This document shows, in pieces, positions 33,742 to 45,606 of a stretch of 64,000 bases of DNA. Position 1 is the stretch's first letter; each line of letters starts with the position of its first letter. This stretch comes from Primula veris. Taxonomy: Eukaryota; Streptophyta; Magnoliopsida; Ericales; Primulaceae. The stretch spans positions 8,048,336 to 8,112,335 of the forward strand of contig OY821749.1 of the NCBI GenBank assembly GCA_963682055.1, given 5' to 3'. A program made the position numbers and the translations under genes. Under the pieces are notes generated by a model, which was not told the DNA's origin, made no database searches, and saw only the letters and a program-made list of their open reading frames with translations.

Positions 33742-36700
33742 ATGGAAGAAATGGGAGGGAATTCAGGGTATGTGAGGCTAACAAAGGATCAAAGACCATT
33801 AGAGGACATTCTCCCCGGTGAGCTTAATCAGCCGATCGATGTCCCTCAGGTATCTCTCTCTCTCTATATATATATATATTTATATAATTATATTTATATG
33901 TATGTATATAATAGTAACAGTGGCCCATGCGTTATGTGCGCGACGTGTAATGATATAAATCATGTAATGTCTAATGTGTGTTACTATGAAAAAAATATTC
34001 GCATTAAGTATTATTTATTGAAATTATGCGGGTAAGAACGAATTTTTAATTAAATTTGGATACATTGGTAATTAGGAAAAATAGAGTGAGGATAAATCGT
34101 TAATTAAATTAGGGTACATTGGTAATTATTAAGATAGAGTGAGGAGATTTTTGCAAAAATGGTGTCAAAATTTGGCAAGCTCGCCCAATTCTTGGGTTTG
34201 CTTGTTATAATAGTATGATGTATGCATATATGTATATATGAAGCAGAATTGTGTATGTATGTATGGCTTGTTCTTGATCTAGACAATGGCTGAACCTGGA
34301 ATGTAAAATTGGTGGGGCTGGAATTTCGTTCGGATTTAAAATAAAATAAAATTATAATAACTAGTAAAAGACTAAAAAGGAGTTGAGAAAAAGATCGATC
34401 TTTTACCATGCATGTATCTTTTGGAATTTTTTTTTTTATCGATTTTACCCTTCCGGCACCCTGTAACTAAAAACAAAACAGCTCTAGCTCCGCCACTGTA
34501 TGGTAGGGGATGAAGTGATATATTATGAAGATATTAATTTTTTTGTCAAATTTTGTTGGAATGAGGTGAGTTGTTCCTTCCAGGGATTTAGAGAATCTGT
34601 GGGTTGGGTATGGAGTTAACACATTTCGGGTCTCTCTTATTTGATGTGTATGATTTATTAGCATTATAAAAACCTATTACTTCATTTCGAGTATTTACAT
34701 TACTATTTGAAAACTTGCAAATTTTGACAAAGGATCATGTTATGTCCTCTTTTATTCCCCCATATACTAGTACTATTTGTAATGTTATGAAATGTTTTGT
34801 TTTTGTTTAAAGTGTATAAAACCGTAACAATCTTTGTAGTTAAATATCTTATCATATTTATTATTATGAGAGTAAAGGAAAATATTATTAAAGTTCGATT
34901 GAAATTTTAGCAGATTTGTATGTGTGGCCTGTTGTTGCCCCACAATTTTCTGTGGATTATCCTAGATATCGATTCTAAGTCTTATTACTGTTTTTAACTC
35001 TGAAATTTCCCTGTATGTATGTAGAATCGGTGTTTGTTTGACTGCAGGCAAATGTAAGCTTTGCTTATATGTTACTGTATCTAGGTTTTAATATCTTCGA
35101 GGGATTAACCCCTAAAGAAATAAAGATTAACAAACCAAACCGCAGTTTAAGGTATAAGCAAAAACCGAGTGTAAGCTGGTTTTAATTTTTAATAGATACA
35201 ACCAAATATCCCCTTCTTATTGACCACAAGTGCGGTCCGTGTGTACCTCAAAATTCTCAGGGACTTGAAAAGGTTGTTACCCTGGAAACACTTCTATTAC
35301 GGAACTTTATACTTCTGAAACTGAATCTAGAAACCTACTTTTGAGAAGTTTTCTTTATACGTGGAAGAGTTCAGAAATGATTGGATCACACTTTTGTTGT
35401 TTCTTGTATATATTATATTAATTATAAAGCACTATATTGTTAATATTAAAAGCCATATTGGTAATCACATGTATTTTTCTTATCATAGATTTCTATTTAA
35501 CTAAATGCATGCATTATGAATTAGATTGTTAAATGTTAATAATATCAGGGCGTCTGTTTTGCCTATATTTTCGAGTCCTTTTCTATTTTAATGTTTTCTG
35601 TTTCGCACCGACTCTGTTTTTAAACTGCCAACTATGGCTTAGATGTGGAATATTCGTATATACATCTTTAGAAAGTGTTTTGAGTTGTGTGAACTTGTGC
35701 TGGATTCTAAAATATATAAATCTAGAAATTTGTCTTCAGGAGATATCAAATCCCTTAGCTCTTTCAGTGATTTTCTCAAGGATCTACCTAGTCTTCTTTA
35801 TTACAATTTTTTTTTATACATACCTGATATCTCCATTTCAATTTTGTAAAAAAGTGGTTGCTATGTATGCACTCCTTATCCGTATCCGTTGACGATGTTA
35901 ATTTTCTTATTGAACACGGATCAACTATATAACTGATGAATCTTGAATAAGATCAAATGCTTTGATCTTACTGCAGCTTATATGAGTGATATAGGGATTA
36001 CTGGTGGTTACTTCATGTATCCCGCTTTTGTAACCTTGTTTTTTTATTAATTAACTCTCAACAATATTCTAATTGTCTGGCTACTTTCCTTTCTAGTAAC
36101 ATTGTTATGAATAATAACTATTTTCCGCAGTTGTATGTTCGCAAGTGTCACGAGTGTGGGCAGGCTTTACCTGAAAGTTTTGAGGCTCCAGCTGATGAAC
36201 CTTGGACTACTGAAATTTTTGGATGTTTTGAAGATCCTGAAAGTTGTAAGTTCTTGTTTAAAATAATCAGTATTTTTTTTCCCGAAATAACTCTTTTACT
36301 TTAAAGTATAACTAACAGGTTTCATTTCTGAAAAGTTGGTATTGATCAGCTGTTAGACATTATTCACTCATCATGTCCTTAAATTCTCAATTAGCATCAT
36401 GTTTCCCTGTTTAAGTTCGAACTTTAGGAACGATATCATATTTCAATATTCTAATTATTAGAAAGAACCGAGTATGGCTTGATGCCGGTTTAGTTAGGTC
36501 AAGGATTTCTGCTTCTGGATCCAAAAACTACAACTGGTGATTTTATTCAGTTTATAAACATGGCCTAGACGCACATAAAGATATTCAATTTCTTTTGGGT
36601 TAAACAGCTTTTATGTAGTTACTCTAAATGTTTTCGAGTAAGTTTGCAGCAATAAAGGATATAACCAAATAAAATTAGAGGTAAACTTTGGTTAGGTCGA

Positions 36701-39700
36701 TCCTTAGTCCGAGATAAGAATCTGTCTTATTTAACACCATCACTCTACTGTCTACTTGCTATATTCTTGGTCCAGATGTTGATTACTTTTCTTCGAAGAG
36801 TTGATACTTGCACTTCCTTTACTTAATTTCACGCATCATTGGATGGCACAATCTTAGCAAAAACCTTTAATGGAATAAGTGCTTGTCTTGCTCTATTATT
36901 CATTATCATGATTCCAATTGTTTTGTGGTTTTTATACTCATCGCTCTTTTCTTAAATAGATTCTTCAAAGTAGCTCTTTGAATTTGGAAAGGTTGCTTTA
37001 CATACATGAATGACACAATCCTTTTTTTAATATTGTTTTCAGGCCGGACCGGGTTATTTGCCCCATGTGTATTGTTTGGACGTAATTTTGAAACTTTGAA
37101 AGAAGATACTCCTTCGAGTGGTCCATGTACTTGTCATTTGATTTTTGTCGAAGGTGGAATTGTAGCTGCTGCTATAGTAGCTATGATTCATGGTATTGAC
37201 CCAAATACACAATTCCTTATAGGTGAAGGGTTGTTGTTTAGTTGGTGGATATGTGGCGTTTACACCGGGCTTGTGAGACAGTCTTTGCAGAAAAAGTATC
37301 ATCTCAAGGTAACTCTAATTTCTCTTAAAGGTGATGCTTTATATATAATTATCATGCAGAAGGAAAGAAAAAAGGTGCAGAAAAAGTATGTGGTTTTTTT
37401 TGCAATTGTGTCTCTTCTCCTCTCACCTTCTCCCTCCTTTTTTTGAGTTCTTTTCGAGTGAGAGATTATCATTGTCAGGCCCTTTTACAACTGATTATGG
37501 TGCCCTTTTTGTTTTCTTGAGTCGAAAAATAGTATCTACTAGTACATAATAATTATGTGAAAACTTTTTAATCCATATTTCATCACATATTACCTTCCTT
37601 TAGTGGTTCTCTTGCTCTCAGAAGTAAATTTACATCTGAGTCATCAAAATTGTTACCTGAGTGTGGCTTAAGCTGTTTGTGTCTTTTACGAGTAGGATTA
37701 CTTCATGTAAACCTTTTTGTAACCTCCTAATATAGAGCCTTTGAAGCAAAGAATAGGATAAAATGCTTCAAAAAGAAAATCAATGTTGCTTGTCTGATAT
37801 ACTGTGTATCTTTCGTTTGATGGAAATTTATAATGTCTCAATCTTGCTAATAGTTGAAGATGAATCAAAGATGTACAAACAAATATGTAGGAAGAGCGTA
37901 GAAATTATGTATGCCAAGATACTGTCCTTTAAGAAAGTGGTTTGCCCATGGTTAACAACTTCGTATACTTCACTCACCACCTTGGTTCAAGTCTAGCACC
38001 TCCAACGGTTATTAAAAAAATTACTATCCTTTGATTTGTACATGTTGCGGATTTGTCTTATATTTGAGCAGGAGACCACTATTCATGATCTTACCGGTCA
38101 AGTATTTCTAATAGCTTATACTAGCGAAATCTGCCCACACGATGCGTGTGTGTAAAACCTTACAAATATATAAATTCTAATCAACAAATCTAACAAAAAA
38201 TAACTGTGTAAAAAAATTAAGTATTTCATACCTTGCAAAAGAAATTGTAGAGAGAAAGGCAGAAAGTAAATCAAATGAATTGGAGAAAGGAGTTAATGAG
38301 AGATAGAATCAGAAAGTGAGAGGAAAACGTGGGGTTGATTGACAGTTAAGAGGAGTGGGTTTTTTTATTCTACCGTGTTTTTTTATTGGGGGAGCAATAG
38401 AATGACACGTGTAAATAACTTGTCTTTTCTCTCCCGTATATTAATCGTATAGATACATGCTTCTTCGTGCATATGCCATTACTAGGGGGTCAAAAAGGTC
38501 AATACCCGAAAACCGCACCGTAAATACCCAAAACCGTAACAACCGACCTTTTACGGAACCGTTTTTGGGTCTATCCAACCCGACCACGCTGGTTCTTGGG
38601 ACGGGTATGGTTCTCAACTCTATACCGTGGACCCGACCCGCGGAACCGATCCGCATACCCGAATTATAGTACCGTAATATATACCCATATTTTAAAAATA
38701 TATATACATATTATGTATGCGTAACGAAAATTGGATAAATGCACGAGAAAGAACACAAGAAGAACTCATACAACGGTGAGTGAAGAAAGATGAAACGTTT
38801 TTGAATATGTGCGAAGACACGGTTGAAGATTTAACATTGAACAATTAGTTTTTATGATATTTTTATACTTATTTTGTTTTTCATTAGTTCACGCTCCTTT
38901 ACTTTTTTTCTTTTATGTCTTGTGGGGTTTTTTTCCCATATTTTTATATCTTTATCATTAATAATATAAAAATATGGGTTTTCCCTTACCATTTAATAAA
39001 AAAATAGTTGTTAATATTTGTTGTGATTCCAAGTTTTACGATTTATTTGTAATTCAGTCTATCTTTCTTAATAATTTAGAAAAATCATTAATAATAAAAT
39101 GGATAATTAATAAAATGAAAAATATAAACATTAGTTTTGAAGAAAAAAATTGATAGTACCTCATTACTTTATTTATTTTTAACAAGTAAGTTAAGAAATA
39201 CCTTGGAAAAATATATTCATTATCAATATGTAAAAATACCATTTAAAAAAGAACATCTAGAAAATTAGAATAAATTTTACGAATTTTGGGTATTTTTGGT
39301 AAATACCCGCACCGAGAACCGTTATATTCATTACAAATACAGGGTCGGGTAAAATAAGTAAAAAAAAGTTATATAGACCCGACCCGTAGATATGAGAGAA
39401 CCGCTAAAACCGTTACCCGAATACCCAAAAACCGTTGGGTCGGGTTGGGCACCGGATCAGGCCAAAATTGACACCCCTAGCCATTACTCATGTTTGTATT
39501 GGTGATGTCAGAGACATTTTGGGAGTAGGAGCCTTTTCTCTTTTTGTTATGGGATATAGATTTAATTGGTGGTTATAAAAACATATGGAATTAGCTAAAT
39601 GTTCTCTATTATCAAAAAGAAATTATTTAAAAATTACAAGTTCTCTGTGATTGCTGCCAAATTGCATAACTAAGCCATCAACAGTGTATTTGACTTTTCA

Positions 39701-42700
39701 CTAGCATGTGTTTTTCCGGGTTTTTTGCAGTTTTGTACACCATATTATACACTTTTTGCGATTTTGTACACCTTACTACCAAATTATTTAATTAGTACAC
39801 TATACACCCAGTTTATTGCGATTTTATACACTCCTGTTTGTTCTTTGGATGAAAAATGTAATTTTACCCAAATACCCCTAATTCAATTGGTTAATTACAT
39901 GCCACATCACCATCAGTTTTTTGTTTATTACAAAATTGGTCATGAGTAGTTTTAAGGAAAATCCACTTGGTATTTTTACTTTAAATTGTACTTTATAAGT
40001 CCTAAAATTTTACAAAAAAATGCAAAATTATACAAAATATAAATAAGAAGCTAATTTTTCAGTTTAAAAAATCTTAAAATTAATATACTCACGAAACATT
40101 TAGATGACTTTTTATGTTAAAAGGATACGACTATAAATCTCTTAAAAGCTTATAATATATGTTAAACGTTAATGTACACAAAGTCTTCATTTTTTCCATT
40201 TTACACTCAATTTATTTCTTACCAACAATAGCTAAAAGATACGGATAGGATTTGGCTGCCCTGAAAAATTCAAGGCAACCTGCCTTGAATTTTCAAGGCA
40301 GCAAAATCCTATCCCAATTGGATCCATTTAGTATATTTTTGGGTTTATTAATAAATGTTAGGTTTTTAGTATGTGACATAGCCAAAATAATAGTGTACTA
40401 GATTCACGATAGTGTTAATCGTTCGGTGTTCATTCCAAAATGCATTATTATTTAGGGTGTGTCAACTAATAGTATTTTTTAGTTTTAATTTTAAATTAAT
40501 TTTAGGGTAGATATTTTTGGGTTCATTAACATGTGTTAGGTTTTTAGTATTTTTTAGTTTTAATTTTGAATTAATTTTAGAATATATATTTTTGGGTTCA
40601 TTAATATGTGTTAGGTTTTTAGTATGTGACACATACTAAATAATAATGAACTAGATTCACGGTAGTGTTAATCGTTCGATATTGATTCCAAAACATTAAA
40701 ACAGAAATATAACATACAAAATTACATTATTTCAAAAAAAAAAATACACATTTTGCTGCCTGAAAAATTCAAGACAGGCTGCCTTGAATTTTTCAGGGCA
40801 GCAAAAATGTATCCAAAAGATACACACAAACAATTATAATTCTCAAATCCATATTTACCCTATATATGAGTGAAAACAATTGCCAACCTACTACAAAGTA
40901 AAAGTAAAGGCAATTTAGTATAAGCCAGAAGATGATTATGTACTTAATTAAGAAGAGGATGATCTGTAGTATTTAACAAAACCTAAAAATTGATCCTTTT
41001 AGATTTGAAATGTACAAAAACAGGTCCCTTCACACCTCAATAGCCTAGCCGCCACCCTCCTTCTCTCCGTCAATCCTTCCTACACCCTCCCGGGATATAA
41101 TTGCTGCCAATATAAGCTTCTGTAATTTTTCTTTTTCATCCTTCCGCACACCTTGTCTATATATATATATACCTGCCATTAGCTAATGTTGAAAAAGGAT
41201 CCTCCTCCTTTTGCTTTTAACCCTGCCGATGCAAAACCGTACCTTGTCCACTTATTTATGATTAATATGTTTAGGTATTACATTAATATGTTTGTTTAAA
41301 AATATAGTATATAACTTATTTATTATTTTTCTCTTTACTCATTTTCTTAAATGTATAGTTTACATTTCAGATTAATGATACAGGAGAAATGACCATTGTC
41401 CCCTGAATACAAATGAAAAACGTTTGATGATGTCATCATTTTCCATTAATTTTAATGGGAGTGTATAAAATCGCAAGAAACTGGTAGTATAGTGTACTAA
41501 TTAAATAATTTGGTAGTACGGTGTACAAAATCGCAAAAAGTGGATAGTATAGTGTACAAAACTGCAAAAAACGCTGTTTTTCCTGTAGGAGACTTCAAGG
41601 ATTCAAGCCTAATCAAATTCACTTTTGATAAAGGGCTTTACCAGGATCTAAACTTCTTGTCTTCCCAAGTTTAAGCTTCACCCTCAGATTGTAAGTTTTA
41701 TTACTTTTTCCCATGTGTGTGTGCCTTTAGCCACTTGGATATGTTTCTGATCAATTAACATTCTTTTAGTAGAACTAAACTCGAAGTTACCCTTCCATTC
41801 TTCCTTTCCATCCTTAAAAATTATACAAATACCGGAGTGGTTACTCGTTTCTCATGTTGATCCAACACCTTCGTCTTTTAGAAGATGTGTTGGTTTGCAA
41901 ATTTTAAATGCTTTTTGGTTAACTTAATTAAACTACCTGGTGACCATATTTAGTACGGTTCATAGTTCTACCAAGTTCATGCATTGATAACTGATAATCG
42001 TATAAAAAATTTAAATATGGGTATCTCAGCCAGTGACTGAACCGGAATTTGATAAGTGGTTGTTAGTCATATATATAGGGGTATTTTTTTTTAGGGGGAA
42101 CTATTTCCTGATTCAAATTTTTAAAATTTACACTTTATTGATGGTGTCAATAAGGTCCTCTTTGTGCATGATAATTTTCCAATAAAATGCTATCTGGTTT
42201 AAACTTTAGATTGGTGCTTCTAGACTTAAATCAGCACACGCCACATCAAAGGGCTATTTAAGAATCGCTTTTAAATGTCAGATATCAAGATCCTAAGCAG
42301 TCACAAGTATCCAATAAACTGATGTTGCATCAGTGTTCATATGATGGGACAAAATTAAACTGAAGCTGAATTGGATATCATATCATTGTATGTTATATAC
42401 TTATCTTGAAATATTAATTTTAAAATTTGAGTTTTTATCTCTAAAATATTCCTTCTTACTAGGAGATCTTAACTTGCTTTGTAGCATCTGTAAAATCACT
42501 CCTTTTTTTATTCTTATTTTTGTTTTTGTTGTTTATAAGCGAGATGGGTCTCAATAAAATAAAAAAGAAATAGGTATGGAAGCTATAATTGTAAACCACG
42601 ATCGAATCTATGGAAGCTTTGGTGTATACATTTCTCTTAGTCTCGACTCTCTCTCTCTCATTTGTATAACTTCTCAATTGCGCAGGATTCCCCATGCGAC

Positions 42701-42916
42701 CCATGTATGGTGCACTGCTGCTTGCACTGGTGTGCGATTTGCCAAGAGCACAGAGAGATGAGGGCTCGTCTCTCTGATAATCTTGGTTCGCCAATGACCA
42801 TCGTGAACCCTCCCCCTGTTCAAGAGATGAACTCTGCTAATGACAACAACGGTGTTGCACCATCTACTGAGAAAAGTGAGGATGACCACACCAATCTGGA
42901 GATGCATCCTTTGTAG
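33742..42916 (+). CDS. CNR6: PLAC8 / cell number regulator 6-like protein
   Basis: Four coding exons: 33742-33849, 36131-36245, 37043-37308 and 42686-42916, with GT/AG ends and intron phases 0, 1, 0. The product has 239 residues. It opens with a short N terminus (GYVRLTKDQRPLEDILPGEL) and has a C-x2-C pair (CHECG). The PLAC8 region follows with PCVLFGRNFETL, a hydrophobic stretch FVEGGIVAAAIVAMIHGI, then GLLFSWWICGVYTGL and the cysteine-rich CDPCMVHCCLHWCAICQEHRE. It ends with the conserved VNPPPVQEM tail. PLAC8 proteins are small membrane proteins; maize CNR genes limit cell number, and relatives affect metal transport. A TGCAG acceptor just before the ATG (33731-33735) suggests a 5' leader intron. 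One oddity is Ala in LFAPCVLFG where the family normally has Cys-Pro-Cys. Intron 3 is 5.4 kb and full of transposons. Confidence 0.92.
33911..34218 (-). mobile_element. Helitron-like element in CNR6 intron 1 (degenerate)
   Basis: On the minus strand it begins A/TCATACTATTATAACAAG and contains GCCAAATTTTGACACC, as in the copies at 47588 and 50141. The 3' end has a GC-rich hairpin-like patch and ends CTAT instead of CTRR. Confidence 0.42.
38121..38453 (-). mobile_element. Non-autonomous Helitron in CNR6 intron 3
   Basis: On the minus strand it starts A/TCTATACGATTAATATACGG and ends with a hairpin CACACG-CAT-CGTGTG, then GGGCAGATTTCG and CTAG/T. Start TC, 3' hairpin, CTRR end and insertion between A and T are the Helitron hallmarks. 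It is 333 bp and non-coding. Its left end on the plus strand is about 30 bp from the hAT-like element at 38483. Confidence 0.72.
38483..39479. mobile_element. hAT-like non-autonomous element in CNR6 intron 3
   Basis: Flanked by the exact 8-bp duplication GCCATTAC (38475-38482, 39480-39487), the hAT size. The ends are TAGGGGGTCAAAA and TTGACACCCCTA. The first and last 150 bp are GC-rich and dense in ACCCGACCCG/CGGGTCGGGT phrases; the middle is AT-rich. No transposase frame. Confidence 0.82.
40243..40314. repeat. Palindrome 1 inside the Mutator-like element
   Basis: Arms of about 34 bp: GGATAGGATTTGGCTGCC... pairs with ...GGCAGCAAAATCCTATCC around a short centre, with two or three mismatches. 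Confidence 0.85.
40744..40813. repeat. Palindrome 2 inside the Mutator-like element
   Basis: Same core as palindrome 1 (GCTGCCTGAAAAATTCAAG and its reverse) 500 bp further on. The outer flanks differ (TACACATTTT / AAAAATGTAT) but also pair. Confidence 0.85.
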
Positions 42917-44491
42917 AACAAAAATTTATAAAAATCTATGTTTCTGAGTTCTAGTAGTGGATGCTGCAGATTTAAGCTCCATGAATTCACTTTTTTACAT
43001 ACATGTATGTTATGATTCGCATTAATGAGGTGCGAGCTGGGTGCGTGCCCAATAGGGATTTAATGCTTTTCTGTTAATGCAAATGCATTTTGTTAATCCA
43101 TGAATCCGGATCCTCTGTTATTTGAAGATTGCAATGTCAAATTAAAATTCTTTGTTATTTAGAGCTTGCAATGTCGTTTTTCCTCATTAACTTGTTATCA
43201 ACTACTTTTTGTCCCCTTCTTCTGTTGAGCCTGAAATTAACACGGAGACAACTCGTACAAGTAACAGTAATAGACCAGGCAGGAAACTCGTATGATTTAG
43301 AATATTGTGTTTCTTCATTTATTAAAATAGATTTGTCTTTTTCTTGTCAATTTTGCATGTGTTAGTGGTTAGTCAAGTACATGTAGTTGCAAATCAGCTT
43401 CAGGGGAAAGTTGAGGTGTGGTGGTCGGTTTGAAGATCGAGTGAGTGGTTACAAATTTATGTTTATAAATAGTTGTAATGTTCAAAACGAAGTATTATGC
43501 TTTTGTGCAAAGTTGATCATTTATTGTGGGCTTGAAATCTTGATACGTAGTCCTTTGATTTTTATCAGAAGCGTGAAACCAGTTTATGGTGTTGGCAGAA
43601 GAGTAAAATCTTAAGGATTACTTCATTCTTAAATTATATATAAGAAATTAAGAATATAACGACATAAATATCACACTGAATGGATGTTATCATATTACTC
43701 GCAATTCTGTGTCTTAACTACTGACATAGTGTAGAAGAATACTAAAGAATCAAAATCTACATGCTATTAAAGTTGCCTTTTGCTCGTTGATTCACCTTAT
43801 TACTGTTGTTCAGTTCTCCAGTAGTTTTGTAGTTGCTATAATTTTTCTATTTCAGTTAAGAGTGAAAAAAAGGACGTCTGATAACCCAAGGTTTTTGTAG
43901 TTGCTATTTTTATTTTAGTTAATATATATCAAAATGAAGTCTGATAACCCAATGTTAAAATATGAATATTCATATACAGTTAATATTCATAATACACATT
44001 GCTTTTCATTTAGAAACTAAAGACAGTTGTAAATAGAAGATCTAACAAGATAAATTTCCCGAAAGCTCCGGGGATCAAAATAGTTCCTATTTCTAGCACT
44101 CAATACATCTGAAATCAGCCGCATAGATCAAAGCTTTCTCCACTTGACTTGCATCTAATCTCATGAAGAAATTATCATTCAGAGACAAATATTTCTAAAA
44201 TGCTTCTACTTCAAGATTTTCTCAAACCTGATGATAAGAATCAATATAAGACAAAAATATTTTGAAAAGGCCAATTGGCTACTTCTGGAAAATAAGGCGG
44301 GACATCTACCACATCGACTAATGGAGCAGAATTGTTATAGCATCACCGAGCTTGGTCCAAACTAGAAATTAATATGCTTCGCAAAGTTGAAACATTGGAC
44401 CCAACATAGCTAAGAACTCTGGCATGAAAGACAGCCAAGTGAGCACAACCTTACTTACATATCTATATACATATACATGGCGTCTCTTCTC
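42917..44491. other. CNR6 3' flank and GFT1 3' flank
   Basis: The 3' ends of CNR6 (+) and the transporter gene (-) converge here. No further gene is supported. Confidence 0.55.
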
Positions 44492-45604
44492 TCACCCCGA
44501 GCCTGAAGGTTTCTTCTCATCATCATTACTTTCACCAAAGCTCTGCATTTGAAGTAATTTTTGCTCTTCTTCTTCACCCTCTTGTGGTCTCTCCTCATTC
44601 ACAGCTTTGGATTTGTCCTTTGTGGACTGTTGATACATGATTCCACCAAACATACATATCAAAAGGCCAACGGTACCCACAAAAGACGAATGCTTGTCCC
44701 AAATAACAAGATTTATCACAACTGTCAAGAGTTTATTTACTATACCAAGAACAGTAAAACCAGTAGCAGAAATCGCCCTACGACAAGAAAATCCGAAAAA
44801 AGAAATTGCCAAACCAAACAAACACGATAACCCGACAGGTAAAACCACCGCGGAAGAATACCAATCTGTTTCATCTGATATCTCATGCTTTATCTTTTTC
44901 AATTCACCCATAATAAGAAGCTCTAAAGGAAATAACAACAGCGCCTCGAAATTATTGTATAGGACAAGTCCCCAAGTGTTTAACCCAATGGTCATAACAA
45001 CATGTTTGATGTAAACGAAATCTATAGACATGCTCACCAAATAAGCCAACGCCCAGCTATAAGCCATGAGGGTAAATTGGTAATCTGTTATCACATAGAG
45101 CACGCTACCACCGAAAATGGTACCTAGCGATAACCAAGTCTTTGTTTTAGGCCACGGTTGATGAAGATAGAGGGTTTCACCTATTGCAACAAAGATGGGT
45201 ACAGCTGAACGAAAGACTATAAACGTGTCAACATTGGCATGTAAGAGAAGTTCACTATTCGTGAAGAGAGAGAGGTAGAATATGATAGCAGCTGGGAGAA
45301 ACCGCCACATAGTCAAAAGTTCTAAACGGTCATGTTCGATAATTTTGAGCCATCCACAAATAAAAACACCAAATGCACTTGTGAAGTATTGTAAAGCAGT
45401 TAATGCACCGGGATAGGGGAATTTCATCACAGCCCATTTGTTAATAATTGAGAGTAACGAAGCTGAGAGGCAATATCCTGCAGCTATGCCATATACTGAC
45501 GCTTGTTGGATTATCTTATCATATAATGTTGGTTGGATCTCAGAGGTTCCACTTGTATTTTTCTGGGTCTCACCATTTTTGGGATTTTTCACATCGTCGG
45601 ACAT
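44492..45604 (-). CDS. GFT1: GDP-sugar (probably GDP-L-fucose) transporter, Golgi
   Basis: A 370-residue protein from ATG 45604-45602 to TGA 44494-44492, all in one exon. An in-frame upstream GTG/ATG region is ignored because TTACAG ends exactly at the ATG, which points to a 5' leader intron. The protein has about ten hydrophobic segments of the NST/TPT drug-metabolite transporter fold. GONST4/GFT1-like landmarks are INKWAVMKFPYPGALTALQY, NSELLLHANVDTFIVFRSAV, FTLMAYSWALAYLVSMSIDF, LGIVNKLLTVVINLVIWDKH and MYQQSTK. The C-terminal tail is acidic and polar, probably cytosolic. Members carry GDP-sugars into the Golgi lumen for cell-wall and glycoprotein synthesis in exchange for GMP. The very close relative GONST3 (GDP-L-galactose) cannot be fully excluded. 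No breaks or odd residues were seen. Confidence 0.9.
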   Translation of the reverse strand: MSDDVKNPKNGETQKNTSGTSEIQPTLYDKIIQQASVYGIAAGYCLSASLLSIINKWAVMKFPYPGALTALQYFTSAFGVFICGWLKIIEHDRLELLTMWRFLPAAIIFYLSLFTNSELLLHANVDTFIVFRSAVPIFVAIGETLYLHQPWPKTKTWLSLGTIFGGSVLYVITDYQFTLMAYSWALAYLVSMSIDFVYIKHVVMTIGLNTWGLVLYNNFEALLLFPLELLIMGELKKIKHEISDETDWYSSAVVLPVGLSCLFGLAISFFGFSCRRAISATGFTVLGIVNKLLTVVINLVIWDKHSSFVGTVGLLICMFGGIMYQQSTKDKSKAVNEERPQEGEEEEQKLLQMQSFGESNDDEKKPSGSG

Positions 45605-45606
45605 CT

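Larger units (their letters stand above)
39718..41574. mobile_element. Mutator-like element in CNR6 intron 3
   Basis: Terminal inverted repeats of about 180 bp start GGGTTTTTTGCAGTTTTGTA and end with the reverse of the same. The exact 9-bp duplication TGTTTTTCC flanks it (39709-39717, 41575-41583). Both arms carry repeated GTGTACAAAATCGCAAAAA phrases. No transposase frame was found. Two nearly identical palindromes lie inside (40243-40314, 40744-40813). Confidence 0.82.

Noticed and set aside
44561..45014. Plus-strand open frames over the transporter gene
   Set aside because: Shadows of the intact minus-strand GFT1 frame.
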